This document shows, one piece after another, positions 35,299 through 43,806 of a DNA stretch of 64,000 nucleotides. The stretch is from NCBI GenBank assembly GCA_004558205.1, contig SFDM01000009.1:1-64000 (forward strand), read 5' to 3'. Each line of letters starts with the position of its first letter. Position 1 is the first letter of the stretch. A model generated the notes under the pieces. The model saw only the letters and a program-made list of their open reading frames with translations, was not told the DNA's origin and made no database searches. The DNA is from Pyramidobacter piscolens. Lineage in GTDB: Bacteria; Synergistota; Synergistia; Synergistales; Dethiosulfovibrionaceae. A program made the translations under genes and the position numbers.

Positions 35299-36768
35299 TT
35301 ATTTTCTCTTCTCAATCGCGGTCCCGGGATAGTAGAACTGGAGGATCTTCTGCGCGGACCAGCCGTGCTCCGCCATGGCTTTAGCTCCCCACTGTGACAG
35401 GCCTATTCCGTGTCCCCAACCCCGCCCATAGAGGTGCAGCGCGCCGCCCCGCAGGTCGGCCGTCGCGTTGCCGGCGGCCGCGGGAGAAGGGGGAAAGGGT
35501 TTCCCCGCGGAAGGCTGCCGCTGAGGAGGAACCGCCGATCCGCCTTCCAGCTGTCCCAGTGCCTTTTTCAGATAATGCATGCGCCGTTCAGGATACATCA
35601 GCATGTCCACACGGTCCGCCGCGGAGAACTTGCGCTGTTTGATCAGCGATTCCAGCTGCGCGTCCTGTTCAGGCGTCAGAGGCGTGGTATCGTAGGCGAT
35701 TTTCTCCCCCCGGGCGGCGGGAGCGTAGGTCGTTTTCGGGGATGCCGAAGCCGCAGGCATCCCGGCGATCGGCGAAAACTCAAAAAAGGTGCTCTGGATC
35801 TTCCGGGAACCGATCAGCGTCCGAAAGGCCGCGCTGTTCATCACCGCAGAGCCCGCCGAACCGGTAAACTTCAGCTGCACGGCGCGTCCCGCCTGATCTC
35901 GCTGCACGATGGAAACGCTTTTCAGGCTTCCGACGCTCATGCCCTTTTTCGCGAGGGCCCTTTGAATCTCCGCAGCCGGTATGACAGCCTGCCAGTTCGA
36001 CCGGGGCGACTCCGAAGGATAGGGCTCGCGCCTGACCACAAGATAGGGAACGGAACCGCCCCACACGTGGCGGACGTCGGCGGTCGCGCCGCCACTGTCG
36101 GAACAGAAATAGGCGTAGGCCAGCTTCCCCCCGTAGGTCAATACCTGCCCGCGAGTCTGGGCAATGGCCTGGTCAGTCCGGGGGCTGTGAACGGCGACGC
36201 CTCTGTAAACCTGGCAGTGGTCAGTCGGGCAGACGTCGAAGCCCGCTTTCCCATGCCGCCCCAGCTGCTGCAGCGCGAAAGTCCGCGAGATGACGGCCTG
36301 GGCCTTGAGCACTTCCAGGGGCCATTTGGGGTTCACCTCGAAGCCGAGCACGCCGCGCAGATACTTCTCCACGTCCAGGCTGTTCACCACCGTCAGCCGC
36401 CCCGACTGGGCCGACAGGCGGAACTCGCCCTCGTAGGCCCGGCTGTCGCAGACGATCGGCTGCTTTGAGCGCACCGTGACGGGCGAGGTGTAGGCCTTTC
36501 CCTTGATCAGGATTGAACCGCCCCGCGCCTGGGCGGTGAAGGAGCCGCTCACGGGAACGGACTTTCCGCGCCCGTCCCTGACCGACAGTCCCTGGCCCTT
36601 GAAAGCCGCCGAAGGCTGCCCTACCAAGATCCCTACCCGCAGGACCGACGCCGGCGCGCAGGCGCACAGCGCTGTCAGACACAGCGACAGCGCGAAGAGA
36701 AGTCTATAAAAACTCGATTTGATCGGCTTCAGCCTGAGGCGGCGTCTTTCCGAGATAGCGATACGCAT
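35299..36768 (-). CDS. SpoIID/LytB-domain protein, probably a peptidoglycan enzyme
   Basis: 488 residues: a signal or anchor segment (about 17-38, ending in cysteines that might form a lipobox), then a SpoIID domain. SpoIID is a lytic transglycosylase that acts on denuded glycan. Its catalytic Glu region is visible in GFEVNPKWPLEVLKAQAV, and YFCSDSGGATAD and the closing GWGHGIGLSQWGA and YYPGTAI match the family. About 100 residues rich in Pro, Ala, Ser and Lys are inserted between the body and the last block (about 340-440). GGAGGG before ATG 36768 sets the start, which overlaps ruvB by 65 bases. The organism is probably not a spore former, so a wall-remodelling role is likelier. Confidence 0.85.
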   Translation of the reverse strand: MRIAISERRRLRLKPIKSSFYRLLFALSLCLTALCACAPASVLRVGILVGQPSAAFKGQGLSVRDGRGKSVPVSGSFTAQARGGSILIKGKAYTSPVTVRSKQPIVCDSRAYEGEFRLSAQSGRLTVVNSLDVEKYLRGVLGFEVNPKWPLEVLKAQAVISRTFALQQLGRHGKAGFDVCPTDHCQVYRGVAVHSPRTDQAIAQTRGQVLTYGGKLAYAYFCSDSGGATADVRHVWGGSVPYLVVRREPYPSESPRSNWQAVIPAAEIQRALAKKGMSVGSLKSVSIVQRDQAGRAVQLKFTGSAGSAVMNSAAFRTLIGSRKIQSTFFEFSPIAGMPAASASPKTTYAPAARGEKIAYDTTPLTPEQDAQLESLIKQRKFSAADRVDMLMYPERRMHYLKKALGQLEGGSAVPPQRQPSAGKPFPPSPAAAGNATADLRGGALHLYGRGWGHGIGLSQWGAKAMAEHGWSAQKILQFYYPGTAIEKRK

Positions 36769-37729
36769 TTTCAGTGGCCCTCCGTCCCCGTGGAGTTCTC
36801 TCAATCATGCCCTTTTGAATCAAATAGGGCTCATAAATGTCCTCTATGGTCTGGGATTCCTCGTTCAAGGCCGCGGCGAGCGTCGAAAGCCCAACGGGGC
36901 CGCCGCCGAAGAGCGTGACGATGGCGTCCAGGATGCGGCGGTCTCCGTCGTCCAGGCCGAGGCTGTCCAGACCCAGCAAATCCATGGCGCGAACGGCAAG
37001 ATCCTGCTCCACGGAAGGCACCCCGGCCACCTCGGCAAAATCCCTCACGCGCCTGAGCAGGCGCAGGGCGATTCGGGGCGTTCCCCTGGCCCGGTCGGCA
37101 ATCGAACGGCAGGCCTGGGGCGCCACTTTCATCTTCATCACGTCCGCGCCGCGGGTCAAAATGGTGCATAGTTCGTCCTGCGTGTAAAGCCGGAGCTGCT
37201 CCACGATGCCGAAGCGGGCGCGCAGCGGCGAGCTCAGCAGCCCGAGCCGCGTGGTGGCCCCCACCAGCGTGAAGTGGGGCAGGTTCAGGCAGATGCTTCG
37301 CGCGAGGGGCCCCTTCCCGACGATGATGTGCAGCGTAAAATCCTCCATAGCCGAATAGAGGACCTCTTCAATCGTGGTGGACATGCGGTGAATTTCGTCG
37401 ATAAACAGCACGTCGTGATCCTGAAGGTTCGAGAGGATCGCGGCCAGGTCTCCGGGTTTTTCCAGCGCCGGCCCCGTGGTCACCCGCAGTTCGCTGTTCA
37501 TCTCATGGGCGATGATGCCGGCGAGCGTCGTCTTGCCCAGCCCTGGGGGCCCGTAGAACAGGATGTGGTCCAGAGCTTCCTCTCTCTTCTTCGCGGCCTG
37601 AATATAGACCTCAAGTTTCGATTTTATCTCAGTCTGTCCATTAAAATCGGCGAGCTGAAGGGGACGCAGACTCCTCTCCTCTTCCAGAGGAGGCAGGTCA
37701 AACCCCCGCTGAATCATCTCGTTATCCAC
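36704..37729 (-). CDS. ruvB: Holliday junction branch-migration ATPase RuvB
   Basis: 341 residues. It is the hexameric motor that works with RuvA to migrate Holliday junctions. Walker A GPPGLGKTT is at 60-68, the Walker B region FIDEIHR is near 108, the VGATTR sensor follows, and a C-terminal winged helix (YLIQKGMIERTPRGR) binds DNA. The start is GTG 37729 behind GAGGTGAT. It lies 11 bases after ruvA in a ruvC-ruvA-ruvB order. Confidence 0.97.
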   Translation of the reverse strand: MDNEMIQRGFDLPPLEEERSLRPLQLADFNGQTEIKSKLEVYIQAAKKREEALDHILFYGPPGLGKTTLAGIIAHEMNSELRVTTGPALEKPGDLAAILSNLQDHDVLFIDEIHRMSTTIEEVLYSAMEDFTLHIIVGKGPLARSICLNLPHFTLVGATTRLGLLSSPLRARFGIVEQLRLYTQDELCTILTRGADVMKMKVAPQACRSIADRARGTPRIALRLLRRVRDFAEVAGVPSVEQDLAVRAMDLLGLDSLGLDDGDRRILDAIVTLFGGGPVGLSTLAAALNEESQTIEDIYEPYLIQKGMIERTPRGRRATENAYRYLGKTPPQAEADQIEFL

Positions 37730-37740
37730 GGCAGATCACC

Positions 37741-38346
37741 TCATTTTTTCAGCTGCAGAACGCGGAGACAGCTCATAATGGCGTCGCTCTCGTCCAGCGA
37801 AGCGCCCTTTTCTGCCACGACGGCCTTATAGGCGCGATGGGCGGAGGCTCGGTCGAAGCCCAGCGCCTCCAGCGCGTCAAGCACGCCGCTGGAGCCGTCG
37901 CCGGGCTGTGAAGGCTCCAGGACTCCCTGAAGCTGTTCGAAACCTTTTTTATGAATTCTATCGGCAAGCTCAAAACAGATGCGCTCCGCCGTTTTCTTTC
38001 CAATTCCAGGCACCGCCGTCAGGAGTTTGCTGTCGGCGTTCGCGACGGCGGACACGATTTCAGCGGTGGACAGGTACTGCAGAACCGACATGGCGACCTT
38101 GCCCCCCACTCCTTTGACGAGAATCAGCATTTTAAAGGTGCTGCGCTCCACCTCGTCGGCAAAGCCGAAAAGGGCCGGCCCCGCGTCGCTCACCTGCAAA
38201 AGGGTGAGCAGAAATACGGGCGCGTCAACGCGGCACAGTTCAGCAGCCTTTCTGGAGAGGATCACCTCCATGCCGAAGCCGTTGCAGTCGACGACGGCGC
38301 TGAACTCCATTTTTTGAAGGACCGTTCCTCTGATGCTGGCAAGCAT
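37741..38346 (-). CDS. ruvA: Holliday junction-binding protein RuvA
   Basis: 201 residues, the usual RuvA size. The N-terminal OB fold (MLASIRGTVLQK) and two helix-hairpin-helix motifs (LIKGVGGKVAM-like and AVPGIGKKTAERIC) contact the junction. The C-terminal domain III (VLDALEALGFDRASAHRAY) binds RuvB. The frame extends 86 codons upstream into ruvC, but GGAAGGAGA supports ATG 38346, 2 bases after the ruvC stop. Confidence 0.95.
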   Translation of the reverse strand: MLASIRGTVLQKMEFSAVVDCNGFGMEVILSRKAAELCRVDAPVFLLTLLQVSDAGPALFGFADEVERSTFKMLILVKGVGGKVAMSVLQYLSTAEIVSAVANADSKLLTAVPGIGKKTAERICFELADRIHKKGFEQLQGVLEPSQPGDGSSGVLDALEALGFDRASAHRAYKAVVAEKGASLDESDAIMSCLRVLQLKK

Positions 38347-38348
38347 GG

Positions 38349-38864
38349 CTATCTCCTTCCGTAACTGTACTGCGGGCTTTTGATAATCGCAAGCCCGGCC
38401 AGGGCGATCGCGAGCGCGTCTGCCGTATCGTCGGGCTTCGGAATTTCGGGCAGGTTCAGCAGCTGTTGGACCATGCGCTGCACTTGTCCCTTTTCTGCCT
38501 TGCCGTCGCCGCAGACGGTCATCTTGACCTCCGATGGCTTGGGCTCCACAATGGGCAGATTGAACTGGGCGCCGAGCAGCAGCATCGCTCCCCGCGCCTG
38601 CCACACCGCCTCGGCGGTGGTTCTGTTTTGGCCGAAATACAGCCGCTCGATGGACATAAAATGAGGGGAGCAGCGCGTAATCTGCTCCCTCACTCCCTCG
38701 TAGAGGGCCTTAATTCGAATTGACGTCTCCTGATGAGGCGCTGTCTCCAGGCATCCATAGTCCATGACAACATAAGCGCCGCCCGTCTGGGCTATAATGC
38801 CATAGCCCAGACGGCCGATGCCCGGATCGATCCCCAGACAGATAAGCCCCTTAGTCCTCGTCAT
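38349..38864 (-). CDS. ruvC: Holliday junction resolvase RuvC
   Basis: 171 residues. It nicks Holliday junctions symmetrically. The acidic catalytic set is visible: Asp13 in GIDPGIGRLGYG, Glu in SIERLYFGQN, and the late KPDDTADALAIA aspartates. An ATG further upstream exists, but the family N-terminus begins at ATG 38864, which overlaps the yebC stop by 14 bases; no clear ribosome binding site is seen, suggesting coupled translation. yebC-ruvCAB is a widely conserved order. Confidence 0.94.
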   Translation of the reverse strand: MTRTKGLICLGIDPGIGRLGYGIIAQTGGAYVVMDYGCLETAPHQETSIRIKALYEGVREQITRCSPHFMSIERLYFGQNRTTAEAVWQARGAMLLLGAQFNLPIVEPKPSEVKMTVCGDGKAEKGQVQRMVQQLLNLPEIPKPDDTADALAIALAGLAIIKSPQYSYGRR

Positions 38865-39609
38865 CGGCAAGAGCTGTGTTGACCTCGTCTGTAAATTCAA
38901 AGTTGGCGTACACGTTCTGGATATCGTCATGGCACTCGAGAAGGTCGATCAGCTTCAGCATCTTGCGGGCCTTGTCGGCGTTCGAGATCGCTACGGTGGT
39001 CTTGGGGGAGAAGATGGACTCCGCGTCAGTCACTTTGTAGCCCTTTTTCTCGAGGGCGTCGCGGATTTCGAGCACCGCCGAGGCGTCGGTGGATACCGTC
39101 GCGGCCTCCTCGGAGACTTCCACGTCGTCGGCTCCGGCGTCCATGGCGTCCTCCATCAGCTGGTCCTCGTCCACTTCGCCTTCAATCGTGATGTTTCCCT
39201 TGCGCTCGAACATCCAGGCCACGCTGCCGCTAGTGCCCATGGAGCCGCCGTTGCGTTCCAGGATCGCGCGGATTTCCGGCGTGGTTCTGTTGCGGTTGTC
39301 GGTCAGAGCTTCGCAGATGATCGCCACGCCGTCGACGCCGTAGCCCTCATAGGTAAGCTCTTCGTAGGAGACGCCGTCAAGTTCGCCGGTACCGCGCTTG
39401 ATGGCTCTGGTAATGTTGTCGGCGGGAACGCTGGCCGCTTTGGCGCGCTCGAGAGCGGCCTTCAGGCGCACGTTCATGCCGGGATCGCCGCCGCCTTCCT
39501 TGGCGGCGATGATAATCCCCTTGATCAGCTTCTGAAAGAGGTTGCCCCTCTTCGAATCCTGCGCAGCCTTACGGTGCTTGATGTTTGCCCATTTGGAGTG
39601 TCCTGACAT
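38851..39609 (-). CDS. yebC: YebC/PmpR family protein (TACO1 homologue)
   Basis: 252 residues. It begins with the invariant MSGHSKWANIKHRK and continues through DSKRGNLFQKLIK and the RNRTTPEIRAIL segment. The family was first described as a DNA-binding regulator. YebC, its paralogue YeeI and mitochondrial TACO1 are also implicated in relieving ribosome stalling. AAGGTGA precedes the ATG, and an extended -10 promoter lies about 20-30 bases upstream. It heads the yebC-ruvCAB operon. Confidence 0.96.
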   Translation of the reverse strand: MSGHSKWANIKHRKAAQDSKRGNLFQKLIKGIIIAAKEGGGDPGMNVRLKAALERAKAASVPADNITRAIKRGTGELDGVSYEELTYEGYGVDGVAIICEALTDNRNRTTPEIRAILERNGGSMGTSGSVAWMFERKGNITIEGEVDEDQLMEDAMDAGADDVEVSEEAATVSTDASAVLEIRDALEKKGYKVTDAESIFSPKTTVAISNADKARKMLKLIDLLECHDDIQNVYANFEFTDEVNTALADDED

Positions 39610-39630
39610 AAATAATCACCTTTCGTTAAA

Positions 39631-39639
39631 AGTATAACA
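39631..39639 (-). promoter_or_regulatory. Extended -10 promoter of yebC-ruvCAB
   Basis: Minus-strand TGTTATACT (TG, one base, TATACT), 22 bases before the yebC ATG. No clear -35 is seen. Confidence 0.6.
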
Positions 39640-39704
39640 AGTCTTTTATCTTAGAGGCGCGCCTTTTCTGGATCGCGCCTTGACTTACAGTTTTTCTTCT
39701 CCGC

Positions 39705-40439
39705 CTAGAGCGCGCCGATAAGGCACGCTTCAGGCATCTTCTTTTTGTGCTGAGAAGCCTTTTCCCTTGCCCTGATCTTCGCCAGGCTCTCCTCGTCCAC
39801 GGGTTCGCCGGAAAGATAGGCGTCGAGCGCCGCGTAGGTCAGTCCCATTTCCTTCTCGTCGGTCTGGCCCTCCCAGAGTCCCGCGGAAGGCGGCTTGTCG
39901 ATGACCGGCGCGGGAATGCCCAGTTCCGCGGCCATGGCGCGCACTTCGCCCTTGGTCAGGTCGGCCAGGGGCAAAAAGTCGCATCCGCCGTCGCCGTACT
40001 TCGTGAAGTATCCCACGGTCAGCTCGGCCTTGTTTCCTGTGCCGCAGACCAGGTAACCCAAGGTCTGCGCGATGGAATAGACCGTCATCATGCGGAGGCG
40101 GGGCTTGATGTTCGCGGCCGCCAGAGCCGACGGTTCCAGCGCCTTCCCCAGCGAACGGCGATAGGCGTCGAAGGTCTCGGAAAGGTCTACCTCGATAGTC
40201 TTGATCCCCAGCGCCCGAGCCACAAGATCAGCGTGCTCTCCATCGAGAGAAAGGCTGTGGCAGGGCATCTTGACAGCAACCACGCTGCCGCTCCCAAGGG
40301 CGTTCTTCATCAGCGCCGCGCAGACGGCCGAGTCGATTCCGCCGCTGAGCCCCACCACCGCGCCGCCGGCGCCGGAAGCCGAGATAATCTGGCTGATCCA
40401 CTTTTCAACATGAGCGATTAATTTTTGAGCGTCTCTCAT
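39705..40439 (-). CDS. nadE: NH3-dependent NAD synthetase
   Basis: 244 residues, the size of the ammonia-dependent enzyme without a glutaminase domain. It amidates nicotinate adenine dinucleotide to NAD with ATP. The PP-loop motif LSGGIDSAV is at 31-39, and GTGNKAEL and KYGDGGCDFLPLADL are family segments. AAGGAAGTG precedes ATG 40439; ten further codons upstream are not used. It stands alone between two small gaps. NAD made here is the substrate of NadK at 23 kb. Confidence 0.95.
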   Translation of the reverse strand: MRDAQKLIAHVEKWISQIISASGAGGAVVGLSGGIDSAVCAALMKNALGSGSVVAVKMPCHSLSLDGEHADLVARALGIKTIEVDLSETFDAYRRSLGKALEPSALAAANIKPRLRMMTVYSIAQTLGYLVCGTGNKAELTVGYFTKYGDGGCDFLPLADLTKGEVRAMAAELGIPAPVIDKPPSAGLWEGQTDEKEMGLTYAALDAYLSGEPVDEESLAKIRAREKASQHKKKMPEACLIGAL

Positions 40440-40477
40440 CTGGATACACTTCCTTCTGATCATGTGCAAGACGTTTT

Positions 40478-40486
40478 ATTTTACCA
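40478..40486 (-). promoter_or_regulatory. Extended -10 promoter of nadE
   Basis: Minus-strand TGGTAAAAT (TG, one base, TAAAAT), 39 bases before the nadE ATG. Confidence 0.5.
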
Positions 40487-40504
40487 CAACGCGCTCCGAA
40501 TAGC

Positions 40505-40541
40505 ACAAAAAAGCCATCACGGAGTGGCCGCGACGGCGTTT
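40505..40541 (-). terminator. Terminator of the murA-ispG operon
   Basis: On the minus strand, a nine-bp stem with two G-U pairs (GCCGUCGCG against CGUGAUGGC) followed by six U, a few bases after the ispG stop. Confidence 0.72.
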
Positions 40542-40544
40542 TTA

Positions 40545-41588
40545 TTAAAGTTTTTTCGGGAGCCAGCGTCTCAACGCTTCCACCACATGGGAAGCGTCGG
40601 CGCGTTCGACGATCTGCCCCTCCTTGAAGACTACGATGCCCGACGGCGACCCGGCAACGCCAAGCTGGGCGTGACGGGCTTCGCGGGGCCCGTTCACTTC
40701 GCAGCCCATGACGGCCAAAGTAAACCCGTCGGGCAGCTCCTTCAGAAGCGGCGCGATCTGGGGGACCAGCGAAGCCACTTCCAGCTGGCGGCGTCCGCAG
40801 GTGGGGCAGGATATCAGCTGTCCGCCGCGCTGGCGGAGACCAAGGGCGCGCAGGATGCTGTAGCCCGTCTTCACCTCGTCGGCGGGATCTTGGGAAAGGC
40901 TGACGCGCAGCGTGTCGCCGATACCCATGGACAGCAGCCGCGACAGGCCGCAGCTGCTCTTGACGACACCGTCGAGGCCGCTTCCGGCCTCGGTAATGCC
41001 CACGTGAAAGGGGAAATCGCCGTAACGGCGCTGAAGAAGCGCGTTCGCGCGCAAAGACTCGTCCAGGTTGGTGGACTTGGCGGAAAGGATCACGTCGTAA
41101 AATTTCAGAGCCAGAAGCATTTCCATCTGCTCGCCCACGGCAAGGGCCAGGGCCGCACCGCGGTCCCCTTTCGCCTCCCGGAGCTGATCGTCGTTGATGG
41201 AGCCGCTGTTCGCGCCGATGCGGATCACCACGCCCCGCTCCCGAGCTTTGGCGACGACGGAAGCGAGCCGTTCAGGATGGCCCATGTTGCCGGGATTGAT
41301 GCGGATTGAGGGGCAGCCCGCATCGATAGCGGCATCCGCCAGAGCGGGATCAAAATGGATATCGGCCATCAGGGGCAGCGGGGAGGCTTCGTTCAGGCGG
41401 CAAAGGTTTTCTTTCAGTTCCAGCCTGGGGAAGGCCACGCGCACAAGCTCGCAGCCCTCGTCTTCCAGGCTGTTCAGCTGAGCCAGGCATTCGCCGGGGG
41501 ATTCCAGGCGGTTTTTCAGCATGGACTCGACGCGTATTGGAGCGCCGGCGCCCACCGTTAAAGGTCCGATGCGTAAAGTTCGCTTCAT
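40545..41588 (-). CDS. ispG: 4-hydroxy-3-methylbut-2-enyl diphosphate synthase
   Basis: 347 residues. It is an iron-sulfur enzyme that reduces MEcPP to HMBPP, the sixth step of the MEP pathway. A TIM-barrel part holds MADIHFDP and INPGN. The [4Fe-4S] cysteines are in SCPTCGR and MGCEVNGP, with Glu in the latter also serving as ligand. The ribosome binding site GGGGTGGG is close to the ATG. It follows rseP by 14 bases in the uppS-cdsA-dxr-rseP-ispG run, a common conserved order. Confidence 0.96.
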   Translation of the reverse strand: MKRTLRIGPLTVGAGAPIRVESMLKNRLESPGECLAQLNSLEDEGCELVRVAFPRLELKENLCRLNEASPLPLMADIHFDPALADAAIDAGCPSIRINPGNMGHPERLASVVAKARERGVVIRIGANSGSINDDQLREAKGDRGAALALAVGEQMEMLLALKFYDVILSAKSTNLDESLRANALLQRRYGDFPFHVGITEAGSGLDGVVKSSCGLSRLLSMGIGDTLRVSLSQDPADEVKTGYSILRALGLRQRGGQLISCPTCGRRQLEVASLVPQIAPLLKELPDGFTLAVMGCEVNGPREARHAQLGVAGSPSGIVVFKEGQIVERADASHVVEALRRWLPKKL

Positions 41589-41602
41589 GGTCCCACCCCG
41601 CG

Positions 41603-42637
41603 TTAAAAGAGTTTCATGATGTCCTGCCAGGTGATCAGCAGGATAAGGGCGATCAACACGACGAAACCGATAAAATGAATTTTCCCTTCCAGCTCTTCCG
41701 AGACGTTCCGCCCGGTAATCAGCTCGCCGATCACGAAAATAATGCGCCCGCCGTCAAGGGCGGGAAAGGGCAGCAGGTTGATGATCCCCAGGTTGAGGCT
41801 GATAATCGCCAGGAAGGACAGAAGGGACATAACCCCCTGGCGCGCCGCCTGGCCGGCCATGGCGGCGATGCCCACGGGCCCGGCCACGTCGGCCGCCGAC
41901 GGATGGAGAAACATCTCCTTCAATCCGCGCAGCATGGAAAGGGACATATAGAAGGTGTAGCTCAGCGAGCCCCGCAGTGCCTCAAAGAGGGACAACCTCT
42001 TCAGGTGGGGCTGAATGCCGATCAGAGGCGGCTGCCCCGGCTTTTCGGATTTGGTGGACATGCGCAGGGTCAGGGGATCGCCGCCGCGCAGCACTTCGAC
42101 CGTCAGCTCCTCCATTTTCGCCCCTTCGGACCGGATCTGCTTCGTCATGCTTTCCCAGTCCGACACCTTCACGCCGTTGACGCTGGTAACCACGTCCCCA
42201 GTCCGCAGCCCCGCGGCTTCGGCGGGATAGCCGGGAATCAGGGCGCCCACGGTGCTCGTCGACAGGTCCATCACTCCCTGGGAAAGGAGCAGCACCGACG
42301 CCAGCAGCACCACCAGCAGGATGTTGTTGATCGACCCAGCGGCCAGGATCCAAAGCCTCTTCCAGGGGGACTTCTCCAGAAAGCCCTGCCCGTGCGGGAC
42401 GTCTTCAGCGTCCTCTTCCTCGCCCATCCCCGCCAGGCGGACAAAGCCGCCCACGGGAAAGAGCCTGATGGACCATTTATTTTTCTTTCCGTCTTTCTGC
42501 CACACTAGAGGCCCCATGCCGAAGGAAAACTCGTGGACCTTGACGCCGCAGATCACCGCCGAGAGATAATGGCCAAACTCGTGGACGATGACGCAGACCA
42601 AAATGATGAACAGAAAGGACAGTATGCTTACTACCAT
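41603..42637 (-). CDS. rseP: Site-2 intramembrane metalloprotease RseP
   Basis: 344 residues with four membrane segments. It cleaves membrane proteins inside the bilayer, such as anti-sigma factors or signal-peptide remnants. Zinc is bound by HEFGH (His19, Glu20, His23) in the first helix and by the later PFPALDGGR aspartate. One PDZ domain (about 155-235, GLRTGDVVTSVNG) sits between. A TTG at 42646 is also in frame, but ATG 42637, overlapping the dxr stop (TGATG), fits the ribosome binding site better. No sigma-E/RseA pair is in the window, so its target is unknown. Confidence 0.93.
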   Translation of the reverse strand: MVVSILSFLFIILVCVIVHEFGHYLSAVICGVKVHEFSFGMGPLVWQKDGKKNKWSIRLFPVGGFVRLAGMGEEEDAEDVPHGQGFLEKSPWKRLWILAAGSINNILLVVLLASVLLLSQGVMDLSTSTVGALIPGYPAEAAGLRTGDVVTSVNGVKVSDWESMTKQIRSEGAKMEELTVEVLRGGDPLTLRMSTKSEKPGQPPLIGIQPHLKRLSLFEALRGSLSYTFYMSLSMLRGLKEMFLHPSAADVAGPVGIAAMAGQAARQGVMSLLSFLAIISLNLGIINLLPFPALDGGRIIFVIGELITGRNVSEELEGKIHFIGFVVLIALILLITWQDIMKLF

Positions 42638-43806
42638 CAGTTCCAAGCCTTCTTTCTGCGCCCGCAGGCAAATTCGAGCGCCTGTACTTGAGCGCGCTCA
42701 TAAAGATCGATCCGCGATTGAAGGCCCTGCACCGGTGCTCCGTCGTACCCTTCAATCACGTCGCCAACAAGCCGGGCTATGCCGGGGAAGGACAATTTCC
42801 CATCGAGGAACAGCCCCACCGCTGCTTCGTCGGCGGCGATCAAAATCACGGGATAGGGTTCGCCGGCGCGCGCGGCCTCTATGGCCGTATACAGCCCGGG
42901 GAAGCGTCCCTTCTCCGGTTTCTCGAAATGCAGATCCAGGTCGGAAAGATCGGGAGGGGCAATTTTCCCCAGTTTCAGCGGCAGCCTCTGAGGCCAGGCC
43001 AGGGCTGTCAGGGCAGCAAGTCTCATGTCAGGGCAGCTCAAAAGCATTTTCGTGGCCGAGTCAACGAAAGTGACCATGCCGTGAACCCGCGAGCCTGGAT
43101 GGATCACGGGAAAGATGCGCTCGCCGGGAAGGCCGAACAGATAATGAGCCTCCAGGATCTCTATGCCCTTGTTGATCATGGTGGCGCTGTCCACGCTGAT
43201 CTTCCGGCCCATGGACCATACGGGATGGGCCGCCGCCATGTCGGGCGTGACGGCATCGAAACTTTCAAGGGGCCGCCTCAGGAAGGGGCCGCCGGAAGCC
43301 GTCAGAAAAAGGGCCTCCACCTTTTCGGGATCCTCGCCGTGAAGGCACTGCCACAGCGCGTTATGCTCGCTGTCAAGGGGGCGCAGCTGGCCCGAGCGGC
43401 AGGCCTGAGTGATCCCATCGCCCAAAATCAGCGCCGACTCCTTATTGGCGAGGCTGACTTCCTTGCCCAGCTCTAGGGCTCTTTGCAGCGCCTTCACGGC
43501 CGCCGTGCCCGAGGATGCGATCACCACGTGATCCACGCTTTCCATGGACATCAGGTCCAGCAAGGCCTCTTCGCCGTATTGGACCTCCACCCCCGGCGGG
43601 ATATCGTCCCGCCGGCGCGTAAGCGCCAGGCGTTCCGGGGAGAACTCGCGGCACAGCGCGGAAATGGAGTCGCGTCCGCTGCCAGCCGCCAGCGCTTTCA
43701 CTGAAAACTCGCCGGGATAACAGCGGCACACGTCCATCACGGAGGAACCCACGCTTCCCGTGCAGCCGATCACCGCGAGGCCTTTTTGTTTTTTCTGCGC
43801 CGTCAA
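42637..43806 (-). CDS. dxr: 1-deoxy-D-xylulose-5-phosphate reductoisomerase
   Basis: 389 residues. It converts DXP to MEP with NADPH, the second MEP-pathway step. The nucleotide-binding motif GCTGSVGSS is near the N-terminus. ANKESALILG (the Lys-Glu substrate loop), PVDSEHNALWQ-type and TASGGPF motifs follow. The reading frame begins with GTG 43836, but the family N-terminus and GGGGG favour a TTG start at 43806 that overlaps the cdsA stop (TTGA). The start is the uncertain part; the identity is not. Confidence 0.94.
   Translation of the reverse strand: MTAQKKQKGLAVIGCTGSVGSSVMDVCRCYPGEFSVKALAAGSGRDSISALCREFSPERLALTRRRDDIPPGVEVQYGEEALLDLMSMESVDHVVIASSGTAAVKALQRALELGKEVSLANKESALILGDGITQACRSGQLRPLDSEHNALWQCLHGEDPEKVEALFLTASGGPFLRRPLESFDAVTPDMAAAHPVWSMGRKISVDSATMINKGIEILEAHYLFGLPGERIFPVIHPGSRVHGMVTFVDSATKMLLSCPDMRLAALTALAWPQRLPLKLGKIAPPDLSDLDLHFEKPEKGRFPGLYTAIEAARAGEPYPVILIAADEAAVGLFLDGKLSFPGIARLVGDVIEGYDGAPVQGLQSRIDLYERAQVQALEFACGRRKKAWN

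Noticed and set aside
39640..39704. GGCGCG/CGCGCC inverted repeat after nadE as a terminator
   Set aside because: The stem is short and no U-run follows on the minus strand, so it is not called.
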